DNA of 64,000 bases from Solenopsis invicta (taxonomy: Eukaryota; Arthropoda; Insecta; Hymenoptera; Formicidae). Location of the stretch: positions 1,466,501 to 1,530,500 of the forward strand of contig NC_052678.1 of the NCBI RefSeq assembly GCF_016802725.1. The letters run 5' to 3'. Positions 33,331 to 45,716 of this stretch are shown piece after piece. The position numbers and the translations under genes are program-made. The notes beneath the pieces are model-generated. The model worked only from the letters and a program-made list of their open reading frames with translations. It had not been told where the DNA came from and did no database searches. How positions within the stretch are numbered: the first letter of the stretch is position 1; each line of letters starts with the position of its first letter.

Positions 33331-34552
33331 ACTATTATGTATAGACGTGTGTACATATATACCATGTACTTCTAAACTCATAAATCTTACATTTACAAAA
33401 AAAAAGGAGATTATCGAATACCATTTTGTTTCTTTATAATAAGTTATTCAATATATATATTAACGCGATATAATTCTAACCAACGTTGGTTTATTACATC
33501 CATACAGTTTTGCCAATCACCCCATAAATATAAGGGTGCAAGTTTATCAAGAATATAGAATAAACGTAATTTATAATTTATTGAAGAGAAGGAAGAAAAG
33601 ATGCGTTTGTGTAATAATAGAGGGATCGTGGAATACTGATGTCATGAAAGGCACAAATTAATGATCTTTTGTAGATTGTAAACGCAAATAAGTGTCACTA
33701 GTTTTTACGAATATTTCATAAAAAATATTTAAAAAAATATTTTTTAATAATTTTTTTGGTTTAAAAATTATTTAAAGAAAACTTAAAACATTTAAAATAA
33801 TTTCTTTGCTTTTAATAAACATTATACAACGTCTATAATAAGATTAATTTCAAAAAGTCGCAAGAGAAATGCACCAGATGACCATATTTCACAAGCCCAC
33901 ATATAACATAATTTTATTTGCCAAATTTATACTCACGTATTAAATTCAATAGTATTATTTGAAATTCACATTCAAGACCTTTAAATTCGAGAGAAAGTTA
34001 AAAAAAGTAATATGTAACATACTTCTCAAAATTATGCAGAATGTACACCTGTAAAAATTTCTGCTACATGCAAAATTGAAATTCAGCTTTTATAAAAACA
34101 TAGCAAACTTTAATGACCAGTAATTATTCTGCAGTCTAAATAGACTATAAGTAATTTTAACGTTGTTATTAGAATTCAACGCAAGGGAATTGTACGAGAT
34201 GTCATGATATATCACCACCCCAGATATATTTCACAATCGTCGTTCTTCCTCTATAAATTTACAATAATTATTGAAACAATAATTACACATATTGTCATCA
34301 TCCTAATATTACAATTCTATTATCACAATCTACAGTATGTCATACACTATCTGTAGTGTCATATTATCTCAATAATAACAGAATTTCAAAACATAAAAAT
34401 ATTTTTAAACAAGTCTTTAAAAAATTAATGGATAACAAACATTTCACATAAAATTTTTAAGTAAATATAATAAAAAGTAATTAAGAATTAATTAATTATA
34501 AAATCAATTACCAATACGGGTCTTCTTTCACGATTATTGGGACATAAAGATA
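33331..34552. other. AT-rich non-coding DNA
   Basis: Homopolymer-rich AT DNA. No frame, element or motif that I can support. Confidence 0.6.
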
Positions 34553-34864
34553 AAACGAAAATTGATTGAAATGAATAGAAATGAATTCATTCAAATTTTT
34601 CGAATCCGTTTAAATAAAAAATAATATGAATTGAACATAATAAATAGCTCATTTCGTAATTCAATTTATTTAAATCTAAAAATAATATAATATAATGAAG
34701 ACATGAATTTATCCAAATTCAAAATAATGAATAACTCATTTTGTATTTCAATCCATTTAAGTTCATTTGAATCCAAAAATACTCGGAGACTCTAAGGCGC
34801 AAACTTGAATAACTTAAAATAAATTGAAATTTTCAATTCATTTAAATTTATTTTTGTTTGCTGA
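34553..34864 (+). repeat. Fold-back repeat family Q, copy 1
   Basis: The left end AACGAAAATTGATTGAAATG pairs with the reverse complement of the right (CAAACAAAAATAAATTTAAATG). Both arms carry GAATTCATTYRAATTT-like words. The whole element aligns in reverse orientation with 42473-42805, including TGTATTTCAATCCATTTAA, ATATAATAT and the central CTCATTTTG. No coding capacity. Confidence 0.65.
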
Positions 34865-36620
34865 GATAGCACTTCGAGTCCTTCCTTGAGGTCGCGTATT
34901 ATTGTTGGACTGAAGAGGATTCACATTGAGAATCGAAACGTTCATAAACTGACTACAAGAATTTATTATTTAATTATATTTATAAAATTATTTGGAAAGT
35001 TTTGTCATTATTCTTATTATCTCACATCCCAACAACCGTGAAGACTCTTATTGACAATTAACTTTGTAATCAATAAATATTTTGTATCAAAAATTTTATT
35101 TCACTCATTATTGCAAGTTATCTTAAATTATAACTTGATCAATTTCGACTCCAAAGACTCCTTTTGAAGTTTGATCAAAACCGAAACCAAAACCAAAACT
35201 TAATTTTCGTTCAGATTTTATCAGCTATAATTTTTGAATGAAAAGAACTGTCGCGATTGCGATTCGTGATCTTTCTCGGTAACGCGTCGTTGGCGCGGCA
35301 CGTCGCGGCGAACCATCACTGTGGAAGCTGTGAATCGCGTATTTGCTTATGAAAGGGATCGAAGACACCTGAGGCGCCACACACGGCGACGCGGTAACCC
35401 GAAACTCCCAAACCCTGCCTCGCGCAGCATCGCGACAGACATGTCTTTATATAAAAGACTCCTCGGAGAGAGGGAGGCCTCTTTTCAGAAGCCCCATTCG
35501 AGATCATCTTTCTATTGACGCGTCGTACCGAAACGCACGTAAAACTGCGACGATAACGAAAAACACGCCGCGGAAATCCAGCGTGTTTACATGCGCGTCG
35601 GGTGTATTAAAGAAATTAATTAAAGAAATTCTTCGCACTGTCGGAAGCAACGAGCCAATCGATTCTAGTATAAATTTTCACATCAAATTTATCATTTGAG
35701 AAAACACTGGCCCGTGAGCAGCGAAGCATTGGCAATTCATGTGAAAAGCGGGGCCGTTATCGGTCATGATCAGATGAATCAGGAATTTCCATACGTAATT
35801 GCAGCGATTATGGTCCCAAGCAACTGGTGCCAAAGTGCCTCCCCTACTACGCGGCCTGCAGTTCTGTCTCCGAAGCGACGAGAGCGTATGCTTTATTTTT
35901 TACATTTACATACTTTGCACGAGAACTCACGCACATCATCGGGGGTGTTGAGCGTTTAAAACGGCATAAATTAGAGAGGTATTTACGACAGATGCGGGGG
36001 TGGACAATATGGGGTCCAATGGCGAAATTACGTCTCTCATCGAATATGATTCCTCGCGCGATAAATCGAGAAGCCTTCCATTTCGAAAAAATTTTCAACC
36101 GCAAAATATTAATGTCCACAAACTTCATTTAATGATTGTTAATCATGCAAAATACTTAACTAAAGAAAAAAATGTAGCTAAAAGTGCTCTGAAGGAGTAA
36201 GCGGAACGACAATTAACTTCTCGAAAAGCCGTCGGGACCCCAGTAGCGTGAAAACGTTTTACGCGGCACGCGATTTTTAGGCTAACCCTAAAAAAAGGGC
36301 AATTATACAATCATTATTTCCACAAATTGCATCGTGGCACGAGGGAACAAACGTATCGCACGGGATCTATCCTCCCCTTATCGTCCGGTCCTCGTTTCTG
36401 CTACCATTCCTCTGATTCAAGCTACAATTATTATGACGCGCAGAGGAAAAGAGAGAGAAAGACAGAAAGAGAGTAGACCCGCGTTGCGTTAACCTATGAT
36501 TCACCTCTTAATGCGGCTCCTTCTGTTCGATTATGAGAGGCACGAATTAAATGAATATGTACACGAAACTTGAGCTAACTCGATTTGTTCTCATTAGAAG
36601 CGAGTCGTCAGCCTCCTGGA
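34865..36620. other. AT-rich flank then CpG-rich patch
   Basis: CpG-rich from about 35240 to 36600 with overlapping frames (35316-35507 -, 35321-35518 +, 35696-35959 +, 35847-36128 -). None shows a domain. A short GAGAGAGAAAG tract lies near 36451. No gene supported. Confidence 0.5.
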
Positions 36621-37497
36621 CATAATTTTTGCTTTTTTTCTAGGTTTTGAAAGATTTTCTCCCTATTTCCAGTTATCTAAAAGCATCATATGTTTCACCT
36701 ATTATATAAAAAATGTGTAACATATCCCCCCAATACTGGCATAGCTCTACTAAAACAGCGTCCTCTTATTTCTCGGAAACTAAACATTGTACTGTACCAT
36801 CAGTGCAAGTAAAAACATGATCTGCTTAAATGATTAAAGAAATAAACATCCATAGTTTATACATTAACTTTTTTCTATATAAAATCTGCTAAAAACAAAT
36901 TCTTGGAAGGCGAAAATAAAATTTGCATGAATTTTTCTTGCAAATTGCAAGACACAACGATAGTAAATACATTATTGATAATATTAGATTATTTGCATAT
37001 TTGCAGCTTCCTAAAACTATTTTGTTTATAATTTTTTTTTCATATTTTACACGTAGTACGATTTGAAGCATAAAATCGCTGTGCAGCATAAACCAGTATA
37101 TTTTTTCCTGATAATAGATAATAACTACAAAATCTTCAACTAAAATGTTAACTAATGTTTTATGAAATCTTTGTTGTTTAATACATAAAAATATATTTTA
37201 TTATTCAGTTTATTAATTTATTTTATAGTTAATTCCTCTACAAAGCCGTATCTGAATTCTACTATTATTGTCTACTGTGCCAGTTTTAGGACCCAATTTC
37301 TCAGACATTTTTTTTTAATTATGTTACGAAAAACAATTATTACAAAATACGAAACAATATTATGAAAACTACTATATTATCTGATAGAAAATATTTGTTA
37401 ATTTGTTTTTAGGAAATATTATCCGAAAACAAAATCGTATACAGTATTGATGACTTTCTATGTACATACATAAATATATAAATATATAAATATATAA

Positions 37498-37500
<3 letters not shown>
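36621..37500. other. AT-rich non-coding DNA leading into microsatellites
   Basis: AT-rich, with no repeat partner found in the window. ATAAATAT units begin near 37470 and lead into the TA arrays. Confidence 0.55.
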
Positions 37501-37541
<41 letters not shown>

Positions 37542-37704
37542 ACGATATCTAGAATATCTTAGAATATTCATACGATATCTTGTGCTATTATATATATTAT
37601 GATATTATACAAATGTTATATATATATATATATATATATAATATTTGTATAATATCATAATATCATAGATATACGATATCACAATATTCATTATATATCA
37701 TGTG

Positions 37705-37770
<66 letters not shown>
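37470..37770. repeat. (TA)n arrays alternating with P-family relics
   Basis: Four TA runs (about 37506-37537, 37616-37640, 37707-37750 and 37753-37770). Between them are TTGTACGATATCTAGAATAT...GATATCTTGTGCTATTA (37539-37591) and ACGATATCACAATATTC...ATATCATGTGCTAT (37673-37709). These match the arms of the P palindromes (GATATC, GAATATT, GTGCT) but have lost the TAACAG ends to TA repeats. Confidence 0.6.
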
Positions 37771-37800
<30 letters not shown>

Positions 37801-37917
37801 TGTATGTATGTATGTATGTATGTATGTATGTATGTATGTATGTATGTATGTATGTATGTATGTATGTATGTATGTATGTATGTATGTATGTATGTATGTA
37901 TGTATGTATGTATGTAT
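37771..37917 (+). repeat. (TATG)n microsatellite
   Basis: About 36 uninterrupted TATG units, continuous with the TA array on its left. Frames across it (MYVC repeats on plus, HTYI repeats on minus) are artefacts. Array length is likely to vary between individuals. Confidence 0.95.
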
Positions 37918-37920
37918 TTG

Positions 37921-39560
37921 CAACAAATTAAAGAGCGTCAGAAAAATAGTATTATTATATTACTTTCAGCATTGTGAGGAAAACAATCTCCTAAGAGCGC
38001 TTTTCGGGTGCTCTCGAGACCGCGTCCTTAGTCGTGAAAGAGGGCGAGACAAAAGAGAGCAATGGATATTGTATGCCAAGGAGCACAATCCCGACGATCG
38101 GCAGGAAGCGACGCGGCCGAGAAAAAGCCTAAGACAAACGGCGAAGAGAGACCGACAGTCTTCGTAACCTCGAACATTGCATCGCGTCGAGCACGCGCGC
38201 GTCACGACGGTTAAGCAAATTAGCGCCGGCGGTGAATAAATTCTTCACGGTGAATGGAGATCGCTCGCCACTTCACGGGGGGTAGATTCATCGGCATATG
38301 GCCGGCCGAATTCCAGAACATCGAAGCGTCATACCTTCGCTCGACGGTACGGGCGCACGCGCGATGTTTCAAAGCGAAATGACTCGGTTAGACGTATTAT
38401 TAGCGGGTGATGATAGCTTATCGTTTTTGCAATCGTTGGGCAGTAAAGTGATGTCTAGATCAGGGTTTTACAAATTTATGTAAATTGCGACCCACTTTTT
38501 AAAACAACATCCATAACCTATCTGGCTTTAGAACTTACGAAAAAATAGAAAGAAGGGATTATTTATTTACATCTTTAATCATTCTATATTTTAAACTTTG
38601 ATTGAATATAATTTTATAAATCTATTTCTCAAAATATCATATGAGATATGAAAATGTTGATGTCACATCGTAGTAAAATTTTCATGTACAAGGAGTTTAA
38701 TAATCGATAATTTTTTAATAATTGTTTAAAAGTTTATTGCGAAATTTGGTTTTGATTGTAGCTAAAAAATTTTTCGCGACTCACTAAAAATCGATTTGCA
38801 CATTAGCACATTCTACATTATATTCCTTTAGAGAATCCCTAGAACATCAGAAAGATTCGCATCTTCAATACCACGCTAGCGTCGTTCAGAAAGGTTGCAT
38901 GAATCACATTAAATTACGGCGACGGATCGGAAATCTCTAACAAAATTCTCGTTTTGTGAGCTGATGCGTCACTGCCGTGGCACTTATAATAAGGGCAATA
39001 AACGAATTAAAGGGAAGTTGTCTGCCACGCCACTTTACTATAGCTACGGATCCGGCTCCTGATTAGGATAGTCCTTTTAACTGCTTCAATTAGTGTCCAT
39101 CCCTAGATGAGAATCTTAGGTGGAGTCGAGAGCACGCACGTTTACTACTAACTGCGTTGTCCTCGAGATATGTACAGAGTGAAGGCACGTCATTCCAGCC
39201 CGGCTACCGCAAGATAAACATCTTAAACCGCGACCGGTACAAACCGTCCGACTTGGTGCAATTTCTCAGCCGAGCTCCGACTTGGTGCAATTTCTCAGCC
39301 GAGCTGTTGCATCGCCGGGCGCGACGCGAGGATCGCTTTGTGGCTTTGTACCGGGAAGACAATGGGGAGTCAGACGACTACGGAGACGGCAACGGCGGAA
39401 GGGGCGTGTTTATGACACCCGTTAGATAAACGCTACTTTATGCAACCCCCTCTCTCGATTATTTGATCACCCAATGAATCAGTAATTTTACTGCCCTCAC
39501 CGAAAAATCGAGAGATCGCATCGAGGTTAGCGAAAAGACGCGTGAAGAAAAATACATTGG
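37921..39560. other. CpG-rich patches with a 29-bp tandem duplication
   Basis: CpG-rich at 37980-38440 and 38850-39560, AT-rich between. Frames at 37966-38205 (-) and 39157-39429 (+) lack motifs. Contains the duplication at 39248-39305. Confidence 0.5.
39248..39305 (+). repeat. Perfect 29-bp tandem duplication
   Basis: The unit starts CCGACTTGGTGCAATTTCTC and ends AGCCGAGCT; the two copies (39248-39276, 39277-39305) are identical. 29 is not a multiple of three, so it would shift any reading frame across it. That argues against the 90-codon frame at 39157-39429 being coding. Identity suggests a recent event. Confidence 0.95.
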
Positions 39561-39814
39561 ATAAAAATTTGTTGAATTAATCTGAAATATGAGGCTTGTT
39601 TTTTATTCCTGCACTAGACTGCACTGGAACGTTCCATCTTGCTTTCACTAACTTTCAAATATATATCTATTTCATTTCAAGTACACACTAATTCAGGGAG
39701 TTCAGGAACAGAAAACAAACGGATGGATAACTTGAGAGTTTGGTGAAATATAAGCGATCTAGAATTTTCATTTGAATAGCCAAGTAAATTTACATCCTGG
39801 TCACAGTGACCAAA

Positions 39815-40326
39815 CTTCGATTGCATTTTGATGCAACGAAATTGAAAAAAATCTGACTAGGTTAATTGGAAATTGGTAGACTCAACCAGTATGTCTGCTT
39901 GAAATCAATCAAAATTCTTGTAGGCATTTCTAATTCCTGAATTAATTTTTGTACAGAACTAAATAATATACAATCAAGATACATCCCCCATTTGCTTCTT
40001 CGAACTTAATTTTGGGAATTTGCAAAAGAAATCATGTAAATAGAATGTCAGTAAAAAATAAATTCATAATGTGTCTTTTATTTTATTGTGTATAATTTGC
40101 TTCTTGCGAGAAATAGAACGCCACCGTGTCCATCTGATGGCGGTGTCGCGAACTGCCAGAAGTTTTGTAGATCCAACTAAAAGTACGTATTAATCAAATC
40201 CTTATATGTAACATCTGAATGTTCCGGTTGTACACCATATTTAATTGTAATAACCAGATCTATTTATTTTCACCAAAATTTGCTTAACGAAACATAATTT
40301 GTTAATTTAACTATGAATGTCTTTTT
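39815..40326 (-). repeat. Repeat family W, copy 2
   Basis: Reverse complement aligns along about 510 bp with 18838-19346. Landmarks on the minus strand: AATTTTGGTGAAAATAAATA, TTACAATTAAATATG, CCGGAACATTCAGATG, TTGGATCTACAAAAC, GATGGACACGGTGGCGTTCT and GAGTCTACCA. The copies are strongly diverged, with small insertions and deletions. No coding capacity. Confidence 0.65.
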
Positions 40327-41014
40327 TACGTGCAAAGTACAATCGGAAATGCATCCAGAAATCTGGCGTTCCTGTACACGCCGGAGCTCTCGAATTCGCG
40401 CAAGATTGGCGTATAAGATGCGGAGAAACTCTCCAAGTCCGGAGGGATAATTTTAGCGAAGTAACGTAAGTAAATAGCAGCGGTAGGATAGTAATCGTCA
40501 ATTAGAGAATATATACACGACCACCCTTCGCATTTCCTTTGTGGGTGTTACGTCGGGAAATTCCCTAGCAAGAGCAGTCAGTGGCAGAGCTTAACTGGCG
40601 GTGAATCTTCCCACACCAATCAAAGAGCACCCCTCGAACGTTCCTGCCTCCGCTCCCCGCGCCCACTGCTCTTGCCCCCTCGTGATTCTCCCGGGAGTTA
40701 TCTACCCTTGCTGAATGCGACGAGCGTGTGTGTGCACGTACGCCTCTAAAAGCCCCTTAATTCCGTTCATTTGTACCACTGGCATCCGTATCGAAGGTCA
40801 GGCGGAGGGTTCGAGCTGTCGACGTCCTTACCAGTCGATGTTTCCTCATCTCCCTACAAACCAATCGATCACTGATCTCCTCGTCTTTCGCCCTATCGAC
40901 TATCAAAATTGACAACCCTTTTATAATCTGTCGGCTGTCTCTATATGTGGTATATTAGCGCTCAATGTTCTCGGCTTATTTAAATATTGTATCGACATTT
41001 TGTACTGAGAATAT
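40327..41014. other. CpG/C-rich patch
   Basis: GC-rich at 40330-40920 with pyrimidine-rich stretches; AT-rich afterwards. Frames at 40307-40501 (-) and 40715-40912 (+) have no motif. Nothing further supported. Confidence 0.5.
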
Positions 41015-41520
41015 TAAGTAAATGTCCCACCAGAGCATTAGGACCAGTCCCTATAGATTTGGCCATTTACAAGGAAATTTATTATTATTAATCTTGTGGA
41101 CATAGTTTTTTGTAACATTAAAATTCAATTGTAATTTTTAAATACTTAAAGATATTTATAAAATAGGTTATTTTAAATATTATAAAATTTAACATTTAAA
41201 AAAATTGTTACCAAGATTAGAGTTTATATTTTGATGTTTCTTTTTTAATTTTCTAATTTGTTAAGATATTCTTTGTATTTAAAATGACAATTAAGAAGAA
41301 TATTGCGAGCCAAGCTATCAATACTTAAAACAATAAAATATTTTTATCTATTTCGTGATATTAAACAATGATTTATATTATTGTAAAATATTAGTAATAA
41401 CATTTTGTTTCATATTTCAGTTTCATTTGTAATTAAATTACTTTATCTCGTAAATCTTTACAAAAATTTAACAATCTTAGCCCTGTATCGACACGTCCGA
41501 TTATTGAGACATTTACTTTA
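41015..41520 (+). repeat. Repeat family Z, copy 2
   Basis: Starts TAAGTAAATGTCCCAC; the right end reverse-complemented starts TAAAGTAAATGTCTCAAT. Aligns with 8158-8796 in the same orientation but is about 130 bp shorter, mainly through internal deletion. Shared blocks include ACTTAAAGATATTTATAA, AGGTTATTTT, AATCTTTACAAAAA and CAATCTTRGC. No coding capacity. Confidence 0.7.
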
Positions 41521-42472
41521 GCTGCTTGAACGTTCAGATACTTAAACGTAAGATATTTCTAAAGACAGTTTACGAAACGTCATCGAAAATGTGACGTTTC
41601 ACAAAGGCAAAGGAGAAAAGAGACACAATTGGCAATTACACGGCGCACTTCAACGCGGACGAGCGCGGCTCGTCGGAATTATTATCCGCGCTGTCTGCTA
41701 TTCCACATAAATTGTCCCGTACGGCTGTTAACAGTTTGTTAAAGTAGTAACGATTCGATTCGCGAGACACTCGAGCAGCGCATTCACATGAGCGCACTCG
41801 AGGTCCGAGTAACGCGAGCGCGGGATGTTTATGGGGCTGCTTTCGGACTGGTAGCGTATTGCTCCGCGCAGCATGGGGCATGTACCGCGGCGCACCCGTA
41901 CCCCCATGCTGTCAGTGAAGTGCACCCTCGTCGTAAGAATCGCTTATGTATATCCATGGGAAAAATATTGGTTTATTTGGACGCTCGAAGATGCATTCGC
42001 ATATAACGTCGGTCTGCCGATGCGCCACGTCGCTCGTACGACCAATGTGTACATTAGCTGAATTTTAGAATATCGTCTACATTCACGAATTAAAGTTGCT
42101 CAAGTACTTTCTTTGTTTCAGAAATTTTTAATAGCGTTTAGCTCTTATTATAATTCCAAGAAAGATAAACTAACCCTAAACTAAATTGCTGATACATTAA
42201 ATGAATTTGTAGTTTTGGTTAGGTATATATTTGGCTGATAATACTTTAATTTATTAAAGATTGTATTTTTAATTTTTTATATAGTCAATTTAATAAAAAA
42301 ATATTATCTCATTAAATATATTAATTTTTTATTAATTAAAAAATAGTTACCGAAATCAGTGTTTCCTTAGCATTGGCAATTTTAATATTTCTTTGACAAT
42401 CAAAAGGCCGTATTATTAACTGTTTTTATTTAATACTATCGATCTAAATTAAAGCTAAATAAAATAATAACT
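41521..42472. other. CpG-rich patch then AT-rich DNA
   Basis: 41580-42060 is CpG-rich, with overlapping frames on both strands and no motif. 42070-42472 is AT-rich. No gene supported. Confidence 0.5.
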
Positions 42473-42805
42473 CAACAAATGAAAATGAATTCAAATGAAT
42501 TCAACATTGTAATTTATTTTAATTTAGCCGACTTTACTTTACAGTCTCAGAGTATTTTTTAATTTAAATAGACTCAAATGGATTGAAATACAAAATGCGC
42601 TATTCATCATTTTCCATTTGGATGGATTCATGTCCCCATTATATTATTTTTTAATTCAAATAAATATAAAATCAAAATGAGTTGTTTATTATTTAGAATT
42701 CGTATTGCATTTCGATTCAAGTGAATTCGAAAAATCTGAAGGACAAATTTGAAAATGTCGAAATGAATTCATTTCTATCCATTTCAATTTATTTTCGTTT
42801 GCTGA
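42473..42805 (-). repeat. Fold-back repeat family Q, copy 2
   Basis: Ends pair: CAACAAATGAAAATGAATTC on the left, CAGCAAACGAAAATAAATTG as the reverse complement of the right. Aligns with 34553-34864 in the opposite orientation. Both arms are rich in GAATTC and CATTTGAATTC-like words. Confidence 0.65.
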
Positions 42806-43433
42806 TAAGAACAATTTTCATTTGGGATTTACGTTAAGAATTCAAATTAAATTAAGTACAAATCTGTATAAGTATATAATTAATATATATACAAAAAAGC
42901 ATTTTTGAAATTATATTTCCAGTACTTGAGACACTTTTAGTAATTGGACCATTTATCTTATAAATCCTAATCGATATTTCTTCAAGCGTGCGAATAAACG
43001 CGATAATGAAGACTTGCCGGTAAGCGTGCGACGGTGATTAGCTACCGAGAGATAATGGTACCTACATGAAGATAACATTTTCAAGGGGCTTGTGAAGCGA
43101 CGTTTTCCACAGCTAGATACGCGAATGGCACGAGCGGTGCTTTTCGAAGAACATGCATGGCGGACACGTGTCCACTAGGTCCGACACGTGGTTGCGAACG
43201 CCAGGTGGTCCTTCCGCCGTCATGAACCGTGTCGTTAAACGGCGATATATCCTGATAACAGGCCGCATCGACGCACCCTGCAAAGTGACGTTTTTCCGCA
43301 AGCTATCCGGTAGATCTAGAAGTCACGTGATTTTCACGCTGTCTGAAGAATGAAAGTCACCGAAGTCCACATTAGACGATCTATAATTCGCGTCAGATTG
43401 TACAGGAATTCTATTTATAATTTATGTCTTTTG
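42806..43433. other. Mixed DNA with a CpG-rich patch
   Basis: 42970-43420 is CpG-rich; overlapping frames on both strands have no motif. Around 42940 the string TAATTGGACCATTTATCTTA resembles the terminal GTTACTGGGACATTTATCTTA of family Z (as at 8776-8796), a possible Z fragment. Confidence 0.45.
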
Positions 43434-43580
43434 TAGGGAATGGAAAGTTACTTTTTAAAAGTAACTCGTTATCGTTACTCGTTACCGAATCAAAAAAGTA
43501 ACTAGTTACCGTTACTGACTCTCAAAAGTAACTCGTTACAGTTACCGTTACATAGATAGTAATGATTCGTTACTTTTTTA
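43434..43580. mobile_element. hAT-like element end with GTAAC/GTTAC subterminal repeats
   Basis: TAGGGAATGGAAAGTTACTT is followed by at least six alternating GTAAC and GTTAC words (AAAAGTAACTCGTTA, CCGTTACTGACTC, CAGTTACCGTTACA). Dense short subterminal repeats near an end of this kind are typical of hAT transposons. No matching right end (reverse complement of the start) was found in the next 1.2 kb, so this is a solo or truncated end. Confidence 0.5.
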
Positions 43581-44730
43581 ATTTTAAAATAAAATTAGAT
43601 TATGTTTAAAAATTTTCATATAATTCTAAACCTACAGTTCTTAAAATAAATAAAACTACAAAAATTATATAAGATTTTCTAAGTAAGATTCATATAGAAT
43701 TTATTAAATATAAAGTACATACACTTTTTATCGATATTTTTAATAGGAAGTTAAATAATTACGTCACAAATGTTAATTATGTCACAAAGGTTTGACTTTT
43801 GTCTGAAGGTTTTAGTTTGTTATGTAAAAGTTAAATCATAAAAATGTTTTACTTTAGTATTACATTTTTATAGGTATTAATTTACTATTTACTTTTAACA
43901 AAAGTTGACATTTGTAAAGTTTGTTTTTATGATAATACAATTCTGTGATTGATTTATTTTATAACTATTCTTCAAAACGAACTGAATCATTGAAGACTTT
44001 TCAAATTATGAAGCTTGAATGTTACGGTCTTTAACATTGGCATTAAGATTTTATAATATCTCGAAAAGAATAAGTTTTGGAGGATAATGTTAAGTACAAA
44101 AGTTTCGAAAGAGTTATTTAATTGGTCAACTAGATTTTGAGTCCAAAACCTAATTTAGTCGATAAGATCTAAATCGGTAAGGCTCATCTCATTAAAAAAA
44201 CTCCTTTTATCTTATATTAGAAACACCTTATTTCAATTAGCAAAATTGGCAATTTTGATAAAAAAGTTTATATACAACAAAGCATAGCTCTTATCGATTG
44301 CTAATTTTTGACGATAAAACTTAAATGTATTTCCTAGAATTTTAACATAAAACTGGAATTGATGTTATAAATTAAATAAGTTTCTAAAGCTTTTAAAAAA
44401 AGGGTATAGTCTTACAATTGGTGACTTTACCCCAATTTGTTATTGGTGAAAGATTAAATAGTGTAATAATAAATAACTTAAAACATCGAGCTACAATTCC
44501 CACCGAAATACGTATATGTACATGGCATATAGAATTATAAAAAAGTTATAGTAATCTGACGCGAATTACAAAATTATTTTAAAAAACCTAATAATAAATC
44601 CTTAATAATAAACAATTTTAATATAAAGTTCAGATTTCCGTCTATCGTTCGCTAAATGACTTCATTAGATGATTTATAAATGGTATATGTCTGAGATTTT
44701 CTTTTAATCCACTTATTTTCTGAATCGTGT
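43581..44730. other. AT-rich non-coding DNA
   Basis: May include the remaining interior of the hAT-like element on its left, but no transposase motif is visible. No open frame of note. Confidence 0.55.
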
Positions 44731-45238
44731 ACTGTTGAATATGCCTATTTTGCAGTCGCTTCCAATCTGGGGATTTGGTGAGAGTATCGTGGGAGGCTGC
44801 GAAAAGAAGGTTACTGCGCGAAAAGCGAAAGCTTTAATCGCACGATGTGGGCGGCTTGACGAGCCAATAAGGCATGACATGACCGATCAGTTTACCTCTT
44901 CTGCCGTGAGCTGCGGCATTATTTCCCGACCGCAGTTCCGCTATCTTCCTATCTTTTCCGCAGAGTTCACACGAGTCAGCAACGATGGCGAAGCGTCGCG
45001 AGGGGAGTGACGTTATATAATAGGGGATGATTGCCGTTTGACATGCCCCTTTATGGCACTTTTAATACATCGCTGATAGAGATAGGGTTTCGCGGTCGTT
45101 ACGTCGAGCATTGCGAAATGTATCTTATTTTTCCACTTTTCCTCGGAAAAACCAGTTTTACTAAAGTATTTAAAAGTTTAGCTAGATACGGATCTGAAAA
45201 TAATTTTATTAGAATAGTTATGTAAGAGACTGGTTGCA
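44731..45238. other. Short CpG-rich patch
   Basis: CpG-rich at 44745-45010, with a 91-codon frame (44735-45010, +) lacking any motif or splice signal. AT-rich thereafter. Confidence 0.5.
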
Positions 45239-45716
45239 ATACTGAGAAAAAGAAAAGATTATAATTACCATATTTTAGCATAATTCATTATTATTACTAG
45301 TTATTATTATTACGTAAACAGTGAATGTTTAAAGGATAGTTATATTCACTATAATTGTGATTGTTTTATATGAAATTGTTTATTTTATTTTTATCATCCA
45401 TACTTTAATATTATATTATATTAACATTTGAAATTTTAAAATTGAAAATATTATTTATAGTAAAATTATTTTACTTAATGTTTTTTTTATAATTAATAGA
45501 ACTATAAACACAAGATTATTATTACTAACATTCCTAACAGCACAAGATATCGCATGAATATTCTGCAATATTTTAGATATCGTACAAACATTTGCACAAT
45601 ATTGTGATATCATGCATATATTTGTAAAATATCACAATATTCGTTCGATATCATGTCCTGTTAGGGCACGCAATTACAATCATAAATACTAAACATTTTT
45701 CTTTCTCATCAATGTA
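45239..45716 (+). repeat. Repeat family Y, copy 3 (interrupted by a P element)
   Basis: Starts ATACTGAGAAAAAGAAAAG. Aligns with copies at 819-1223 (opposite strand) and 12467-13483: ACGTAAACAGTGAATGTTTA, TTGTGATTG, TTATATTAACATTTGAAATT and AGAACTATAAACACAAGATT. The P palindrome (45533-45666) interrupts it right after ATTATTACTAACA. The remaining Y sequence is about 345 bp. Confidence 0.6.
45533..45666. repeat. Palindromic element family P, copy 3
   Basis: Left arm CCTAACAGCACAAGATATCG, right arm CGATATCATGTCCTGTTAGG, almost exact reverse complements. The interior alternates GATATC and AATATT words. At 134 bp it is 30 bp longer than copy 1. It sits inside repeat Y, whose other copies lack it at this point, so it is mobile or was mobilised. 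Confidence 0.75.

Noticed and set aside
37780..37916. Possible CRISPR-like regular array
   Set aside because: It is a simple 4-bp microsatellite with no spacers.
37700..38167. 155-codon frame with MYVC repeats
   Set aside because: It is the translation of the TA and TATG microsatellite extended into flanking DNA.
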